Counted from the stretch's first letter, positions 26,524-35,658 are shown. The stretch is DNA of 64,000 nt from UBA2779 sp965232165 (GCA_965232165.1 CBDDOY010000002.1:62001-126000); one strand, 5' to 3'. The notes: a model not told the origin generated them from the sequence alone. A program made the numbers and translations.

Positions 26524-27264
26524 ATGGAGCATGAAACGCTGCTGACGATGGCTCAAACCCTCCGGCAAGCCGGTTGGGGAGTCGTTCCTCCCGAACAGTA
26601 CATCATCGATATGAGTGAGGAATTTCTCGGAATTTGGAAAAAAATCCGTCCTTATACGATGATTTCGATTGAACGCGCCTGGGCTTTGGCCCAGGCCGTT
26701 TCTTATGTATGCCGTTCCAACATCGCCGGGGATATAGTGGAATGCGGGGTTTGGAGAGGAGGAGCCTGCCTCCTCGCATCCCATGTTCTCGAGCAAGAAC
26801 GTGATGAACAGAAGCAGATATGGCTCTATGATACTTTCGAAGGGATGCCCAGTCCAAGTGCCGAGGACCGTATCGCATCGAGCGGACAAGCCATGACGGA
26901 AAGGAATCCAAAGGGATGGTGGAGCGTCGATATCAGGGAGGTTAAGAGCCTCCTGTCCGCTTCATTTCCTGATAGGAATCGATTCAGATTTGTTAAGGGA
27001 CGGGTCGAAAACACCCTTGCCAAGGAAGTGCCCGGACAACTGTCCGTGCTAAGGCTGGATACCGATTGGTATGAATCGACGGCAATGGAATTGGAAGCGC
27101 TTTATCCCAGGCTTAGCCGTGGCGGTGTGCTCATCATTGATGACTATGGCCATTTCACAGGGGTGCGAAAGGCTGTCGATGAGTACTTTCGGCGACAGGA
27201 AATAGTTCCATTGCTACACCGCAGTGACTATACGGGCCGGGTGCTGATAAAGCCGGACTCCTAG
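26524..27264 (+). CDS. TylF/MycF-family SAM-dependent methyltransferase
   Basis: A 246-residue protein of the macrocin-O-methyltransferase (TylF) family. Visible motifs are SIERAWALAQAV, GDIVECGVWRGGAC (SAM binding), WLYDTFEGMP, a LRLDTDWYEST metal/active-site segment, and GGVLIIDDYGHFTG. Members methylate sugar hydroxyls, often on surface polysaccharide or glycolipid. It starts 3 bp after the SPOR gene stop, so is probably in the same transcript, and its end overlaps the convergent CPBP gene by 3-4 bp. The substrate is unknown; the aminotransferase/dehydratase genes nearby on the other strand make a surface-glycan role plausible. Confidence 0.85.
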   Translation: MEHETLLTMAQTLRQAGWGVVPPEQYIIDMSEEFLGIWKKIRPYTMISIERAWALAQAVSYVCRSNIAGDIVECGVWRGGACLLASHVLEQERDEQKQIWLYDTFEGMPSPSAEDRIASSGQAMTERNPKGWWSVDIREVKSLLSASFPDRNRFRFVKGRVENTLAKEVPGQLSVLRLDTDWYESTAMELEALYPRLSRGGVLIIDDYGHFTGVRKAVDEYFRRQEIVPLLHRSDYTGRVLIKPDS

Positions 27265-27896
27265 GCTGTACCAATTTGGATGGAGCATATATTGTGCAGT
27301 GAGTGAGCGCATATCAGGGTCAGCAGGCATTTCCTTTTTATTATAATCAAGGTGTAAATCAACCCAATGATACAGGCATAGATGACCATCTGCCAACCTT
27401 GCCAAAGATGCATGAATCCGAATAGAAGCACTGAAAATCCTCCGGACAAACTCCCGGGCAAGCCGATTTCGATGAGTTTTCTCATCAGCCAGGATCGGAA
27501 ATAGAGTTCTTCAATAACAGCCAGGAGAATGGCCAGGATAGTAAGAAGCCCCGTTTTCTCTGTGGAATATGACAAATCGACTTTGGACAGCCATGAGAAG
27601 AACCATCCGAGTGCAAGAGTTAACAGGGTCAGGATGGGTATTGCTGCAAGATCGATGAATTGAGGTGTCCGCCATGTCTGTTCTATGCGGACAGTCTGCC
27701 AAAACAGAATAATGAGAACGGGAAGCAGGAACAGTATCTTTAGCGAATATGTCGGAAGCGACGACAACGCTGTTAATAAGATTGGAACGGTTAAGATAAG
27801 CAGAAATGACAATCCCTCAGGGACTGCTGAGTTTCTATTGGTCATGAGATGATTATTATATGGAACAGAGAATCTTTGAAATAGTGAAACTCTCAT
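27261..27896 (-). CDS. CPBP-family intramembrane protease
   Basis: About 211 residues with six or more hydrophobic segments. The family motifs are present: EELYFRSWL (EExxxR), FGFMHLWQG (FxxxH) and CAHSLHN (HxxxN), the metal and catalytic sites of the Abi/CAAX-prenyl-endopeptidase (CPBP) family. Such proteins cleave lipid-anchored or membrane peptides, or protect against bacteriocins. The start is uncertain: ATG 27896 or 27845 both give a plausible N-terminus, and the longer frame up to 27998 overlaps the divergent lipoprotein start. No strong ribosome site supports either. Confidence 0.75.
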   Translation of the reverse strand: MRVSLFQRFSVPYNNHLMTNRNSAVPEGLSFLLILTVPILLTALSSLPTYSLKILFLLPVLIILFWQTVRIEQTWRTPQFIDLAAIPILTLLTLALGWFFSWLSKVDLSYSTEKTGLLTILAILLAVIEELYFRSWLMRKLIEIGLPGSLSGGFSVLLFGFMHLWQGWQMVIYACIIGLIYTLIIIKRKCLLTLICAHSLHNICSIQIGTA

Positions 27897-27963
27897 GTAA
27901 TCTTCAATTTGGTATTGAATAACAGTGTGCATTGCTGTACAGTGCCTCAAGGAAGTAATAATT

Positions 27964-28797
27964 ATGCAACTGCTGTTTAAGAATGCCTTGTTGACCATTC
28001 TTTCATTATTTCTGTTTTCCTGTGCGGGTAGACCGGTCGAAGCGCCGCTTGAGAAGATTGTCGAGGACGTGTCTGAGCCGGAGGAAGTGATTCAGGTCTG
28101 GAGAACCGCCGTTGAAACGGCAATGTTTGCAGATGGCACCGTAGACAAGGTGACGTATTATGAATATGACACACTCGGGAATATTCAAAGTGCAGTAGAG
28201 AAAAACTTCAAAGATGAACTGATTGGCCGGATCGTATACGAATGGGATGATGAAAACTTGCGCCGTATGATCAAGTCAGATCAAAATGGAGTAGTCTTTG
28301 AGTCTGCCTATATCGCTGAAGACGGGAACATCCTGCAAGAAACTCGGTTGGACAGAGAGGGGAATCCGCAGTTAAGAATTGAATATCAATATAACGGTGA
28401 CCGCTTGATGGAATCGAACGTATACGGTAAAGATGATGTCCTGCTGAGCAAATCGGTGTATCGCTATGAAGACGATCTGCTGGTTTCTGTGGATGATTTT
28501 CTTCCCAACGGCACCCCTGATGCCCGGTTTGAGAGAGTCATCCAGCAGGGCAAAGTCATGAGTGAACGCACTGTTCTGCCGGACGGCACTGTCGAAAAGG
28601 AAAAAACAATCGAATATGCGGGGGATGATGTCGTTTCAGAAACATATCTTTCGAGATCGAAACGAATCAAATCCGTTCAATACGAGTATGATGACTATGG
28701 GAATATCATCAAGGAAACCTGGGTGAACCGTTCCGGGAAAGCCTATGAAATCATTGAAAAGAAATGGATCAGCATTGCTGCGGAGGGGCAGCCATGA
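27964..28797 (+). CDS. Lipoprotein with YD/RHS-like repeats
   Basis: A 277-residue lipoprotein; the signal peptide ends in LSLFLFSCAG (cysteine near residue 19), and AAGGAA precedes the ATG at 27964. The mature part consists of short imperfect beta units of the YxYDxxGNI type (YEYDTLGNIQS, YEWDDENLRR, YRYEDDLLVS, YEYDDYGNIIK), like the repeats of RHS/YD or toxin_YwqK-type beta-strand proteins. It is coupled by a 4-bp overlap to the HEAT gene. It is probably anchored in the outer or inner membrane; function unknown. Confidence 0.7.
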   Translation: MQLLFKNALLTILSLFLFSCAGRPVEAPLEKIVEDVSEPEEVIQVWRTAVETAMFADGTVDKVTYYEYDTLGNIQSAVEKNFKDELIGRIVYEWDDENLRRMIKSDQNGVVFESAYIAEDGNILQETRLDREGNPQLRIEYQYNGDRLMESNVYGKDDVLLSKSVYRYEDDLLVSVDDFLPNGTPDARFERVIQQGKVMSERTVLPDGTVEKEKTIEYAGDDVVSETYLSRSKRIKSVQYEYDDYGNIIKETWVNRSGKAYEIIEKKWISIAAEGQP

Positions 28798-29984
28798 GGT
28801 TGTATAGAATATTCATGATATTGGCGGCTTTGAGCATTGTATCGGTACAGTATGCCGCAGCAGGCCAATATGGGGAGTCCCTTTCTCGATTATATCAGCG
28901 GTTAAACGATTTAGAGCAGAAGTATAGTATTATGCAGGAGTTGGCCGGTCTTGACGACAATGCGCTTGAGCCGTTTTTTCTGACAGCGATTGATGATCTT
29001 GTATATGGCAAACTCTCTCACCATCGTACCAGCAACACGAACACCTATGATTCGTGGTTATCACTATCCCTTTTAACTGTGAAGGAACTTGGTGAATTCA
29101 AGGCCCAAGGCGTCTCCGGTACTGTATGGGATCTGGCCCGCACGGCCAAATCTTCTCTGCTCAAGGCGGAGTGCCTCATCTCGCTAGGCAAAATGAATGC
29201 CGTTGAATACACCTCAGACATAGCCATGCTTCTCCATGAGCTGAACTTGAACCAACGCCCTGATAGGGAGAATGCGGAAATTGAGGCCTACGGTGCCGCA
29301 ATGGCTTTGCGCCGACTCAGGAATGAGAAAGGTTTTGAATCTCTCTTCTATGCGTCCATCGGTTGGTATAAGGATAGGGTGACGAATCTTGCCGACGAAT
29401 TTACTATGAATTCTTATGATACCCCGGTCGTCTATCTCTCAAATATCATCAAGAATGCGGATGATTATCAGGTGAAACGCCATGCGCTTGATGCCGTAAT
29501 ACGGGTCAATGCCGATGCTGAAGAAAAAGTTGAAGCATTGGCTGCCGCATTACAGATTGGGCTCAGGTTAAACATATCTTCCGTTGAATTGAATCGGCAG
29601 TTGGCCCAATTGAGATTGGATGTGATTCGGGGCTATGCCGACCTGAAAACTCTTCACCCCGAAATGCCGGACTTATTGCGTACTTCCATTAACAGAGGCG
29701 ATAAGGATGAGAAACTGCTTGCGATCCATGTTCTTGGAATTGATGGAAGTGATGCGGCCGTAACTCATCTTGCTGAAATAGTTTTAGAGTATGCCGGCAG
29801 GCAGGATTCAGGCGTCAGCCTGAGTAACGATGAAATATCATTGTTACGGCAGTGTATCTTCGCCATTGGCGATTCCGGTTCCGAGGTTGGATTAGAGGCT
29901 CTTCAAAGCATACAATTCAGTGACTTCACGCCGATGGTAAAGCAGCTTGCAGTAGAGGCTGTCAAAAAAATTCAAAATAAATGA
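28794..29984 (+). CDS. Exported HEAT-repeat protein
   Basis: A 396-residue protein beginning with a signal peptide (MRLYRIFMILAALSIVSVQY, cleavage after AAA). The rest is alpha-helical with HEAT-like repeats: SSLLKAECLISLGKM, KRHALDAVIRVNADA, EKLLAIHVLGIDGSDAAV and KQLAVEAVKKIQNK. HEAT proteins act as protein-binding scaffolds. The start overlaps the lipoprotein stop (ATGA at 28794-28797), so the two are translationally coupled and may work as a pair. I see no catalytic motif. Confidence 0.72.
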   Translation: MRLYRIFMILAALSIVSVQYAAAGQYGESLSRLYQRLNDLEQKYSIMQELAGLDDNALEPFFLTAIDDLVYGKLSHHRTSNTNTYDSWLSLSLLTVKELGEFKAQGVSGTVWDLARTAKSSLLKAECLISLGKMNAVEYTSDIAMLLHELNLNQRPDRENAEIEAYGAAMALRRLRNEKGFESLFYASIGWYKDRVTNLADEFTMNSYDTPVVYLSNIIKNADDYQVKRHALDAVIRVNADAEEKVEALAAALQIGLRLNISSVELNRQLAQLRLDVIRGYADLKTLHPEMPDLLRTSINRGDKDEKLLAIHVLGIDGSDAAVTHLAEIVLEYAGRQDSGVSLSNDEISLLRQCIFAIGDSGSEVGLEALQSIQFSDFTPMVKQLAVEAVKKIQNK

Positions 29985-30002
29985 AGTAACTTGGGTGCTG
30001 CC

Positions 30003-31568
30003 ATGGTCTCTCATGATATGAGATGCCGTGTGTGGCCCTCTATGCCGATCATGGCGGCCGGATGTGCCGTTTATCAGGTGCTGGGCGTATTTGATAACAA
30101 GCTCGTTGTTTTCCTCATTATGCTGGCGGGGGGAATTTTCTTACTTATATCAGCCATTTTTGGCATGAACCAAAGCCTTATAAGCCGCAGCCCGCAGAAC
30201 GGGTTGTGGGAGATTGCCGCAGGGCTGGCCCTGTTCTTATTGGGATTTCTCACGATGGGCTGTGTCCAGGGCTGCCTTGGAATTCAGAAAGCAAGGACTT
30301 CTTTGGGGATTCGCATGGAAGATATCCGTGAAATAGAGTTCTTCCTGTTGGAAGACCCGAGCCCGCTAAGAAAGGGTTCCTGGAGAGCCCATGCCTATTT
30401 AATCAAAACGCAGTCAGAAGGTCTTACCGCAGAAGCAAGGGGCCGCATCGTGGTAGTAGGAAATACTCCGTGGCTAGATTTAGGATTAGGCCGGATTGCA
30501 CGCGCATCCGGAGGCTTCTCCTCAGGCGATGATGCTGAGGTGGTTTGGTATGCGGATTCCGCTCTTCCTGGAGAATGGAAGATGGAAATCATGAGGACGA
30601 GACACCGCATCCTTCGCTATATGGGCAAAAAACTCATGCAATGCTCCTATGATTCCTATACCTTTCTTCACGCTCTCATTCTTGGTACACGCATTGATTC
30701 TGGGTCCAGAATTATCAGGAATTTCCGTGATGCCGGCTGCATGCACCTTCTGGCGCTCTCCGGATTTCATGTGGGCATCATTGCCATCGCGGCCCAGCGG
30801 CTGACAAAGGCGCTATTAGGGCTTCGGGGATCGATAACAATGTCCTTAATACTGGTTTTATTCTATCTGCTCCTTGTTGGGTATAGACCTTCTTTGATGC
30901 GGGCAGTTTTCATGTACGGTCTATGGACTCTTGATCGATGCAGAGGTTATAGGACATCCCCCATGAACTATCTTTGTACGGCCTTCGTCTTCCAATCAGC
31001 ACTTTTTCCATACAGTGTTCAATCTCTTTCATTTATTCTGAGTTATGCGGCACTCGCCGGTATCCTGTCTGGAGGTTTGAACCTGTCCAGGATTATTAGC
31101 CGGTATCTTCCATCGAAAATTGCAGGCATAATCGGGATCAGTCTCGGAGCCCAGTTTGCTACGCTGCCCATCGTCATGCGGGTATTTGGTGTCTGGAGAC
31201 CCGCCGCCATATTGTCCGCTGCCATACTGACCCCCTTTGTGGCCCTGGCGATGGCATTGGGAGGTCTATTAATGATCATCCCTGCCGGAGAGGCTGCTGT
31301 GTTTATTGCGGCTTCTCTGGATTCTTTAGCAGGCTGGATGACCGAGATCGCCGCTGTGTTTGCCAGGATGCCGGCTCTGCGAATAGGTTTGTTTCTGCCT
31401 TGGCTGCTTATGGCGGCAGGTACTATACTTCCGTCATTATATAGGGGTGAGGCCCATGTCATTAAACCACAACTCCCCAGCCTCAATCCGAAAGCTCTTA
31501 CAGGCAAGAGGCATCTCGCCGAGGAGACGTTGGGGGCAGAACTTCCTGATCAACCAAGGCGTGCGTGA
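30003..31568 (+). CDS. comEC: ComEC/Rec2-type membrane protein
   Basis: A 521-residue polytopic membrane protein of the ComEC family, the DNA-uptake channel of natural transformation. The ComEC core starts near residue 215 with FLHALILGTR...FRDAGCMHLLALSGFHVGI (the HLLAxSGxHV signature at about residue 248), followed by RPSLMRAVFMYGL and several more membrane segments (SLSFILSYAALAGIL). The N-terminal soluble OB-like part is present; the C-terminal beta-lactamase-like domain of long ComECs is missing, as in many species. The start is uncertain (ATG 30003 or TTG 29991). The last 113 bp overlap rsmA in another frame. Confidence 0.8.
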   Translation: MVSHDMRCRVWPSMPIMAAGCAVYQVLGVFDNKLVVFLIMLAGGIFLLISAIFGMNQSLISRSPQNGLWEIAAGLALFLLGFLTMGCVQGCLGIQKARTSLGIRMEDIREIEFFLLEDPSPLRKGSWRAHAYLIKTQSEGLTAEARGRIVVVGNTPWLDLGLGRIARASGGFSSGDDAEVVWYADSALPGEWKMEIMRTRHRILRYMGKKLMQCSYDSYTFLHALILGTRIDSGSRIIRNFRDAGCMHLLALSGFHVGIIAIAAQRLTKALLGLRGSITMSLILVLFYLLLVGYRPSLMRAVFMYGLWTLDRCRGYRTSPMNYLCTAFVFQSALFPYSVQSLSFILSYAALAGILSGGLNLSRIISRYLPSKIAGIIGISLGAQFATLPIVMRVFGVWRPAAILSAAILTPFVALAMALGGLLMIIPAGEAAVFIAASLDSLAGWMTEIAAVFARMPALRIGLFLPWLLMAAGTILPSLYRGEAHVIKPQLPSLNPKALTGKRHLAEETLGAELPDQPRRA

Positions 31569-32310
31569 GAAAATCGTCGATTCTCTCGGCATATATCCAG
31601 GTTCAAAGGTCTGGGAGATCGGTCCCGGTCTTGGGGGGATGAGTGAGTTGGTTCTTCGTTACACTTCGGATCTCACTGGTTTTGAGATAGACCCGGCTTA
31701 CTGCCAGTGGTTGAGGGAAACCTATGGCTTAAAGGGAATGATGCTCGTCAAAGGGGATGTGATACGAACCTGGCAGGAGCATTGGAACCTTGGACGGCCG
31801 GATAAGATACTGGGAAATCTTCCCTTCAATGCCGCGTCCGCAATCATTTTCGCCTTCATTGAAGCGGGGTGCCTGGCGAAACGTCTGGTTCTGGTCGTTC
31901 AGGATGAGTTGGGCCATCGTATAACCTCTCCGCCAAGCTGTAAATCATATTCCTCATTTTCAGTACTCTGTCAGACAAACTGCCGAATAACTGATGGGGG
32001 GCGGCTTTCTCCCGGTTCTTTCTATCCCTCACCCCGGGTAAATTCACGTATCATCATCATGGAACCGGCAAAACTGCATGGTGAAATCCATTGCCCCGAT
32101 ACTTTGAACCTCATTGTGCGTACACTTTTTCACGCAAGGCGCAAGACCCTTGCGAACAATCTCAAAATGGCAGAAGCCCATAGGAATTTCCCTCGGATTG
32201 AATTCGTAAAGATGGCCATTATGGAAACGGGAATAGGACTTGACCGAAGACCGGAAACTCTGCCGCCTGATATGTGGGTTGCTATCGCGAACAAAGCGGT
32301 CTCCTATTGA
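31456..32310 (+). CDS. rsmA: 16S rRNA (adenine(1518)-N(6)/adenine(1519)-N(6))-dimethyltransferase
   Basis: A 284-residue RsmA/KsgA, which dimethylates two adjacent adenines in 16S rRNA. The N-terminus carries the family start: SIRKLLQARGISPRRRWGQNFLI; motif I is VWEIGPGLGGMSE; the active-site motif reads ILGNLPFNAASA (NLPF in place of the common NLPY). The C-terminal part (SFYPSPRVNSRII, LFHARRKTLANNL) is also typical. The start at ATG 31456 is supported by this conserved N-terminus, so the 113-bp overlap with comEC is real unless comEC is misread at its 3' end. Confidence 0.9.
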   Translation: MSLNHNSPASIRKLLQARGISPRRRWGQNFLINQGVREKIVDSLGIYPGSKVWEIGPGLGGMSELVLRYTSDLTGFEIDPAYCQWLRETYGLKGMMLVKGDVIRTWQEHWNLGRPDKILGNLPFNAASAIIFAFIEAGCLAKRLVLVVQDELGHRITSPPSCKSYSSFSVLCQTNCRITDGGRLSPGSFYPSPRVNSRIIIMEPAKLHGEIHCPDTLNLIVRTLFHARRKTLANNLKMAEAHRNFPRIEFVKMAIMETGIGLDRRPETLPPDMWVAIANKAVSY

Positions 32311-32636
32311 GCCTTGGTCAGAGCCGTGAGCTGCCTCATGCCGCACTGGCGGAAGAACCGAAAATTCATGTACTCGAATTGCTTCCATTGTGCTGTATAC
32401 AGCAGATCATCGAATGACAATAGGCGCAGGGGATTGCAGCGGAGATGCCGCCGGCTGCCCCGGCGATTGGCAATGAGCCGGGAAGCAGGCTGCCGGAACA
32501 AGGCATTGCAGCGAGAAGCCCGACCCGAGGGGGTTCTCCCAAGGATTGATTTTTGAAAGTACGGGGTGCTATTACGGTTTTGAACACCTTCAGCCGTATT
32601 GTCGCGCAGATGCAGTCTATGCTAGGGTGAGTATTC
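32311..32636. other. GC-rich intergenic stretch, no supported gene
   Basis: This 326-bp gap follows rsmA. It contains a GC-rich block (about 32437-32540) where short frames are open on both strands, none with a ribosome site or family match. Small internal inverted matches are present, so a structured RNA or an intergenic repeat is possible but unproven. Confidence 0.35.
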
Positions 32637-33272
32637 ATGTCCATATTTCTTGTTACAGCCGCGCCGCTTTGGTATTTGTTAATAGTATCCTTTTATAAAA
32701 TGCCGTCTCGCGGCTGGATGGGATTGCTGATTCCGTGGTTAAAGGGTGTCTTAATCGGAATGCCGACCTTGCTGGTCACTCTGGGGCTGCTCACCAGGGT
32801 GCCATTCGACATGGAGTTCGTTCGGCTTTATAGCTGGGCATGGCTCCGTGTAACAGGATGGCCCATGCTCCCTGGTATACTGACGGTGATATTGGTATAT
32901 GTCTTCATGCCGTCTTCCCATTCTCGAATCAGGAACATATCGGGTGTGTTTAGCGGAATTGCAACGGTTTATATGATTTGGACTTCTTTGATTATTGATC
33001 CTGGCTTTGAGGGCTATCATTTTTTTTTGACGCCGTTTATCTGGATATCTGTTATTGGAATCACATCCTTTCTCGTTGCTCAGGGAGTAAGGATGAATCA
33101 TTGGATGAGGTATGCAGCACTGACAGGAGTTCTCATTTTACCATCGCTGTTTACATTTATTCCCATTTTATTCTTTAATGGGGAGAGATTGGCGGCTTGG
33201 GTATTAGCCGTTGTATTCGCTATAGGCTCGTCCTCACTGGTGTTTTTGTATGCTAAGGGCATACTTAACTAG
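32637..33272 (+). CDS. Integral membrane protein of unknown function
   Basis: A 211-residue protein with about six hydrophobic segments (IFLVTAAPLWYLLIVSFY near the start, then LKGVLIGMPTLLVTLGLL, MLPGILTVILVYVFM, FIWISVIGITSFLVA, and two near the end). I recognise no family. It ends 4 bp before a lipoprotein gene that in turn precedes the flaA promoter; the pair may be a transport or sensing unit, but no motif supports a specific role. Confidence 0.6.
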   Translation: MSIFLVTAAPLWYLLIVSFYKMPSRGWMGLLIPWLKGVLIGMPTLLVTLGLLTRVPFDMEFVRLYSWAWLRVTGWPMLPGILTVILVYVFMPSSHSRIRNISGVFSGIATVYMIWTSLIIDPGFEGYHFFLTPFIWISVIGITSFLVAQGVRMNHWMRYAALTGVLILPSLFTFIPILFFNGERLAAWVLAVVFAIGSSSLVFLYAKGILN

Positions 33273-33276
33273 AAGA

Positions 33277-34089
33277 ATGCAAAGAATTGGGTTCCTTTGC
33301 CTCATCGCGGTGCTCTTTTTTGTTTCATGTTCACAGCGGACGGCCCTTATCATATCGGATCCTTATGTCGATACTGTAGGTAATTGGGGGGGTGATAGCA
33401 AATTATTTATATTTCGTTCATGGTTGAAAGGTATTCGAATTAGCCATGAAATCATAAACGATAACCGCACACTGTCAGATATAATAGCAGAATTGACATA
33501 CATCCCTGATATTGTTGTCCTTTCACACTGGAATGCGTCTGTTGCGCTAAGGCCAATACTGAGTGACAGCCATATTATTATAACAGGTGCGAGACCATTT
33601 TTTGAAGGGCGGGAAAATGTATCAAGCATCATCATGGATAAGGCGACTGTTTATGCGGATATTGGCCGAATTGCGGGAAATATCGCTTTTGACCAAGCAA
33701 AACCGGCGCTGATTCTCCATAAGGGTGATAGTGATGTTGATGAGTTGTTGGCGGCTTACGAGGTTGCAGCGGATGGCCTTCATCCTATTATAGATGTCGA
33801 GGTGTCAGATTCCAATGACTCGCTTCCTGATGATTTCACTCGCAAGGCTTCAGATGCATCAGTCCTCCTCTTATTGGCAGGGCCGGTGAACATACAGGCA
33901 TATCAGGCGACGCAGGATTCTCAGCAGCCGGTTATTAGCGAATTTGCCTATGCGGATGGACGGTGGAGCAAGCGCATTATTGCAAGTATAGAAGATGACC
34001 ATAGAAGATTGAGGAGTCTTCTTTTGTCCGCAATGGATAGTAATAATAGAAAATTGGCTATATACTACCCTGGAAGGTTGGAAATGTGA
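33277..34089 (+). CDS. Periplasmic-binding-like lipoprotein
   Basis: A 270-residue lipoprotein; the signal peptide ends VLFFVSCSQ. The mature part has alternating alpha/beta segments (TALIISDPYVD, DIVVLSHWNAS, HIIITGARPFF, KPALILHKGD, ASVLLLLAGPV) like the type I periplasmic-binding fold of BMP/PnrA or LacI-type sugar-binding proteins. It is shorter than most BMP proteins (about 340 residues). An in-frame ATG at 33250 is possible but lies inside the upstream gene; 33277 gives the cleaner signal peptide. Ligand unknown. It ends just before the flaA promoter and is not obviously part of the flaA transcript. Confidence 0.65.
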   Translation: MQRIGFLCLIAVLFFVSCSQRTALIISDPYVDTVGNWGGDSKLFIFRSWLKGIRISHEIINDNRTLSDIIAELTYIPDIVVLSHWNASVALRPILSDSHIIITGARPFFEGRENVSSIIMDKATVYADIGRIAGNIAFDQAKPALILHKGDSDVDELLAAYEVAADGLHPIIDVEVSDSNDSLPDDFTRKASDASVLLLLAGPVNIQAYQATQDSQQPVISEFAYADGRWSKRIIASIEDDHRRLRSLLLSAMDSNNRKLAIYYPGRLEM

Positions 34090-34098
34090 GAAAACCGT

Positions 34099-34127
34099 TT
34101 GACGTTATTTGACTTTTGTGCTATCAT
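34099..34127 (+). promoter_or_regulatory. Sigma70-type promoter upstream of flaA pair
   Basis: TTGACG (34099-34104), 17-bp spacer, TATCAT (34122-34127). The leader to the flaA start is about 45 bp and ends in AAGGAG (34165-34170) six bases before the ATG. It fits a housekeeping promoter; a sigma28-type element was not seen. Confidence 0.7.
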
Positions 34128-34175
34128 GTAAATGTTATACAGTTGCTTTTTCTATGAGATAACAAGGAGATAAGA

Positions 34176-34958
34176 ATGAAGCATTTTAATCTATTCATGG
34201 CTTTAATCATTCTTTTGGTATTGGGATCAGGCCTACTTGGGGCTGACGAGGTTACCGTGAGATTGGAATCCAGAATAATCGAAACTTGGGATGGCCCTGA
34301 TTCCGGTTATTTCCCCGATACCGGGCAGCCCATTTCCTGGCAGATTCGGGGGAGCAAGTTTTCTGCGCCGGGCAAACCGCGATTTGCTTATGCTATGAAT
34401 GAATGGCCGACGGACTTGTTTGGTACTCGTCCGGAAAATCCCGAGAATCTCGGAGTATTTGGTATAAACGGTGCATTTGTACGCCAAGGCTATAATCAAA
34501 TTGAACTTATCGCCGGCGTGGGTTCCGGAGAGGATTTCATCCCCAAAGCCATTGCATTGCCCGGACGTGTGCATACGCTGGATTTTTGGGCATGGGGGTC
34601 AAATTATGATTTTTATATTGAATTCTTTTTTCGGGATTATCAAGGAATCGCTCATAGACTTTTCCCCTTCAGAAATGACAATCTAAGCGAGCCAGGAAGT
34701 TTGAAATTTGTTGGGTGGAAGAATATGTTTATTACAATGCCGAACTATATCAAGCAGGCATCTAATTACATACAGGTTGACACGAACTTGAGTTTGACGA
34801 AAATCGTTATTACGACTCATCCGGATGAAATAGTCGCAGACTTTTATATCTATCTTGATCATTTGAAAATACTTACAGACATCCATAATACACGGTACGA
34901 TGGTTTTGGGTTGACCGATAGACAGCGGATTGGTGAAATATGGGAAACAGGGGAGTGA
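34176..34958 (+). CDS. flaA: FlaA-family flagellar filament outer-layer protein (first copy)
   Basis: A 260-residue exported protein with a signal peptide (MKHFNLFMALIILLVLGSG, cleavage near LLGA). The mature sequence matches the spirochaete FlaA sheath family: VRLESRIIETWDG, ISWQIRGSKF, GVFGINGAFVRQGYNQIEL, LDFWAWGSNYDFYIEF, FVGWKNMFITMP and FYIYLDHLKILTD. FlaA coats the core flagellin filaments in the periplasm. It is preceded by a strong promoter and ribosome site and is followed 1 bp later by a second FlaA-like gene. This gene is one of the main markers for a spirochaete origin. Confidence 0.85.
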   Translation: MKHFNLFMALIILLVLGSGLLGADEVTVRLESRIIETWDGPDSGYFPDTGQPISWQIRGSKFSAPGKPRFAYAMNEWPTDLFGTRPENPENLGVFGINGAFVRQGYNQIELIAGVGSGEDFIPKAIALPGRVHTLDFWAWGSNYDFYIEFFFRDYQGIAHRLFPFRNDNLSEPGSLKFVGWKNMFITMPNYIKQASNYIQVDTNLSLTKIVITTHPDEIVADFYIYLDHLKILTDIHNTRYDGFGLTDRQRIGEIWETGE

Positions 34959-34959
34959 G

Positions 34960-35658
34960 ATGAAAAAATACATCGTAACATCATTGTTCTTTGCTATGGC
35001 GGGGGTTAGTTTGCTTGCTCAGAATGAGATAAACCCGGATCAGACAGGTGTTTTAACGGCTCAACAGAAGCTTAAGGAAATTTCCGTCAACAAGATGGAG
35101 GATTCAGGCTTTTGGTATGGTATGATACCCGCCGATCATGGGTTGATTTCTTTGCAGGCCTTTTCAGGCGGTTCTGTCAATAAGGAGCTTATTGAGGATG
35201 AACAACAGTTTGGTTTGGGTGAACCGGATGAAAATGTCCTTGGCGGAAAAATTGAATTTTACCACCGCGGAGCTATTACGTTTTCGGTAAAGCCTGTTCG
35301 TCCGCTTGCCATTGAGGGGATTACAAAAACCATCTCTGTTTGGGTTGCCGGAAGAAATACTCAGCACAGGCTGGAGATTGTCGTCGCCGATCATTTTGGC
35401 AACGTGGCAGTAATACCGATGGGGAAGCTCAATTTTTCAGGATGGAAAAAATTGACCGTTACAGTACCTCCTCATATCAAACAGCGGGATTATCACTACA
35501 GTGATCGAATGGGTATCACTGTCCATGGCTTCAATGTGAATTGCAATATTGATGAAACCTATGGCCGGTATTATATCTATTTTGATGATCTTAGGGCTGT
35601 AACCGATCTCTTCGCCGAAGAGAGCCGTGATAGCGATGACATGATGGACGCGTGGTAG
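34960..35658 (+). CDS. flaA: FlaA-family flagellar filament outer-layer protein (second copy)
   Basis: A 232-residue exported protein with a signal peptide (MKKYIVTSLFFAMAGVSLLA). The mature part has the FlaA pattern: KIEFYHRGAITFSVKP, ITKTISVWVAGRNTQHRLEI, NFSGWKKLTVTVPPHIKQ and GRYYIYFDDLRAVTDLF. It differs from the first copy enough to be a distinct sheath subunit rather than a recent duplicate. The start at 34960 is one base after the first copy's stop, with GGGAGTGAG upstream, so both are cotranscribed. Paired FlaA genes, with one copy usually dominant, are known in Treponema and Brachyspira. Confidence 0.83.
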   Translation: MKKYIVTSLFFAMAGVSLLAQNEINPDQTGVLTAQQKLKEISVNKMEDSGFWYGMIPADHGLISLQAFSGGSVNKELIEDEQQFGLGEPDENVLGGKIEFYHRGAITFSVKPVRPLAIEGITKTISVWVAGRNTQHRLEIVVADHFGNVAVIPMGKLNFSGWKKLTVTVPPHIKQRDYHYSDRMGITVHGFNVNCNIDETYGRYYIYFDDLRAVTDLFAEESRDSDDMMDAW

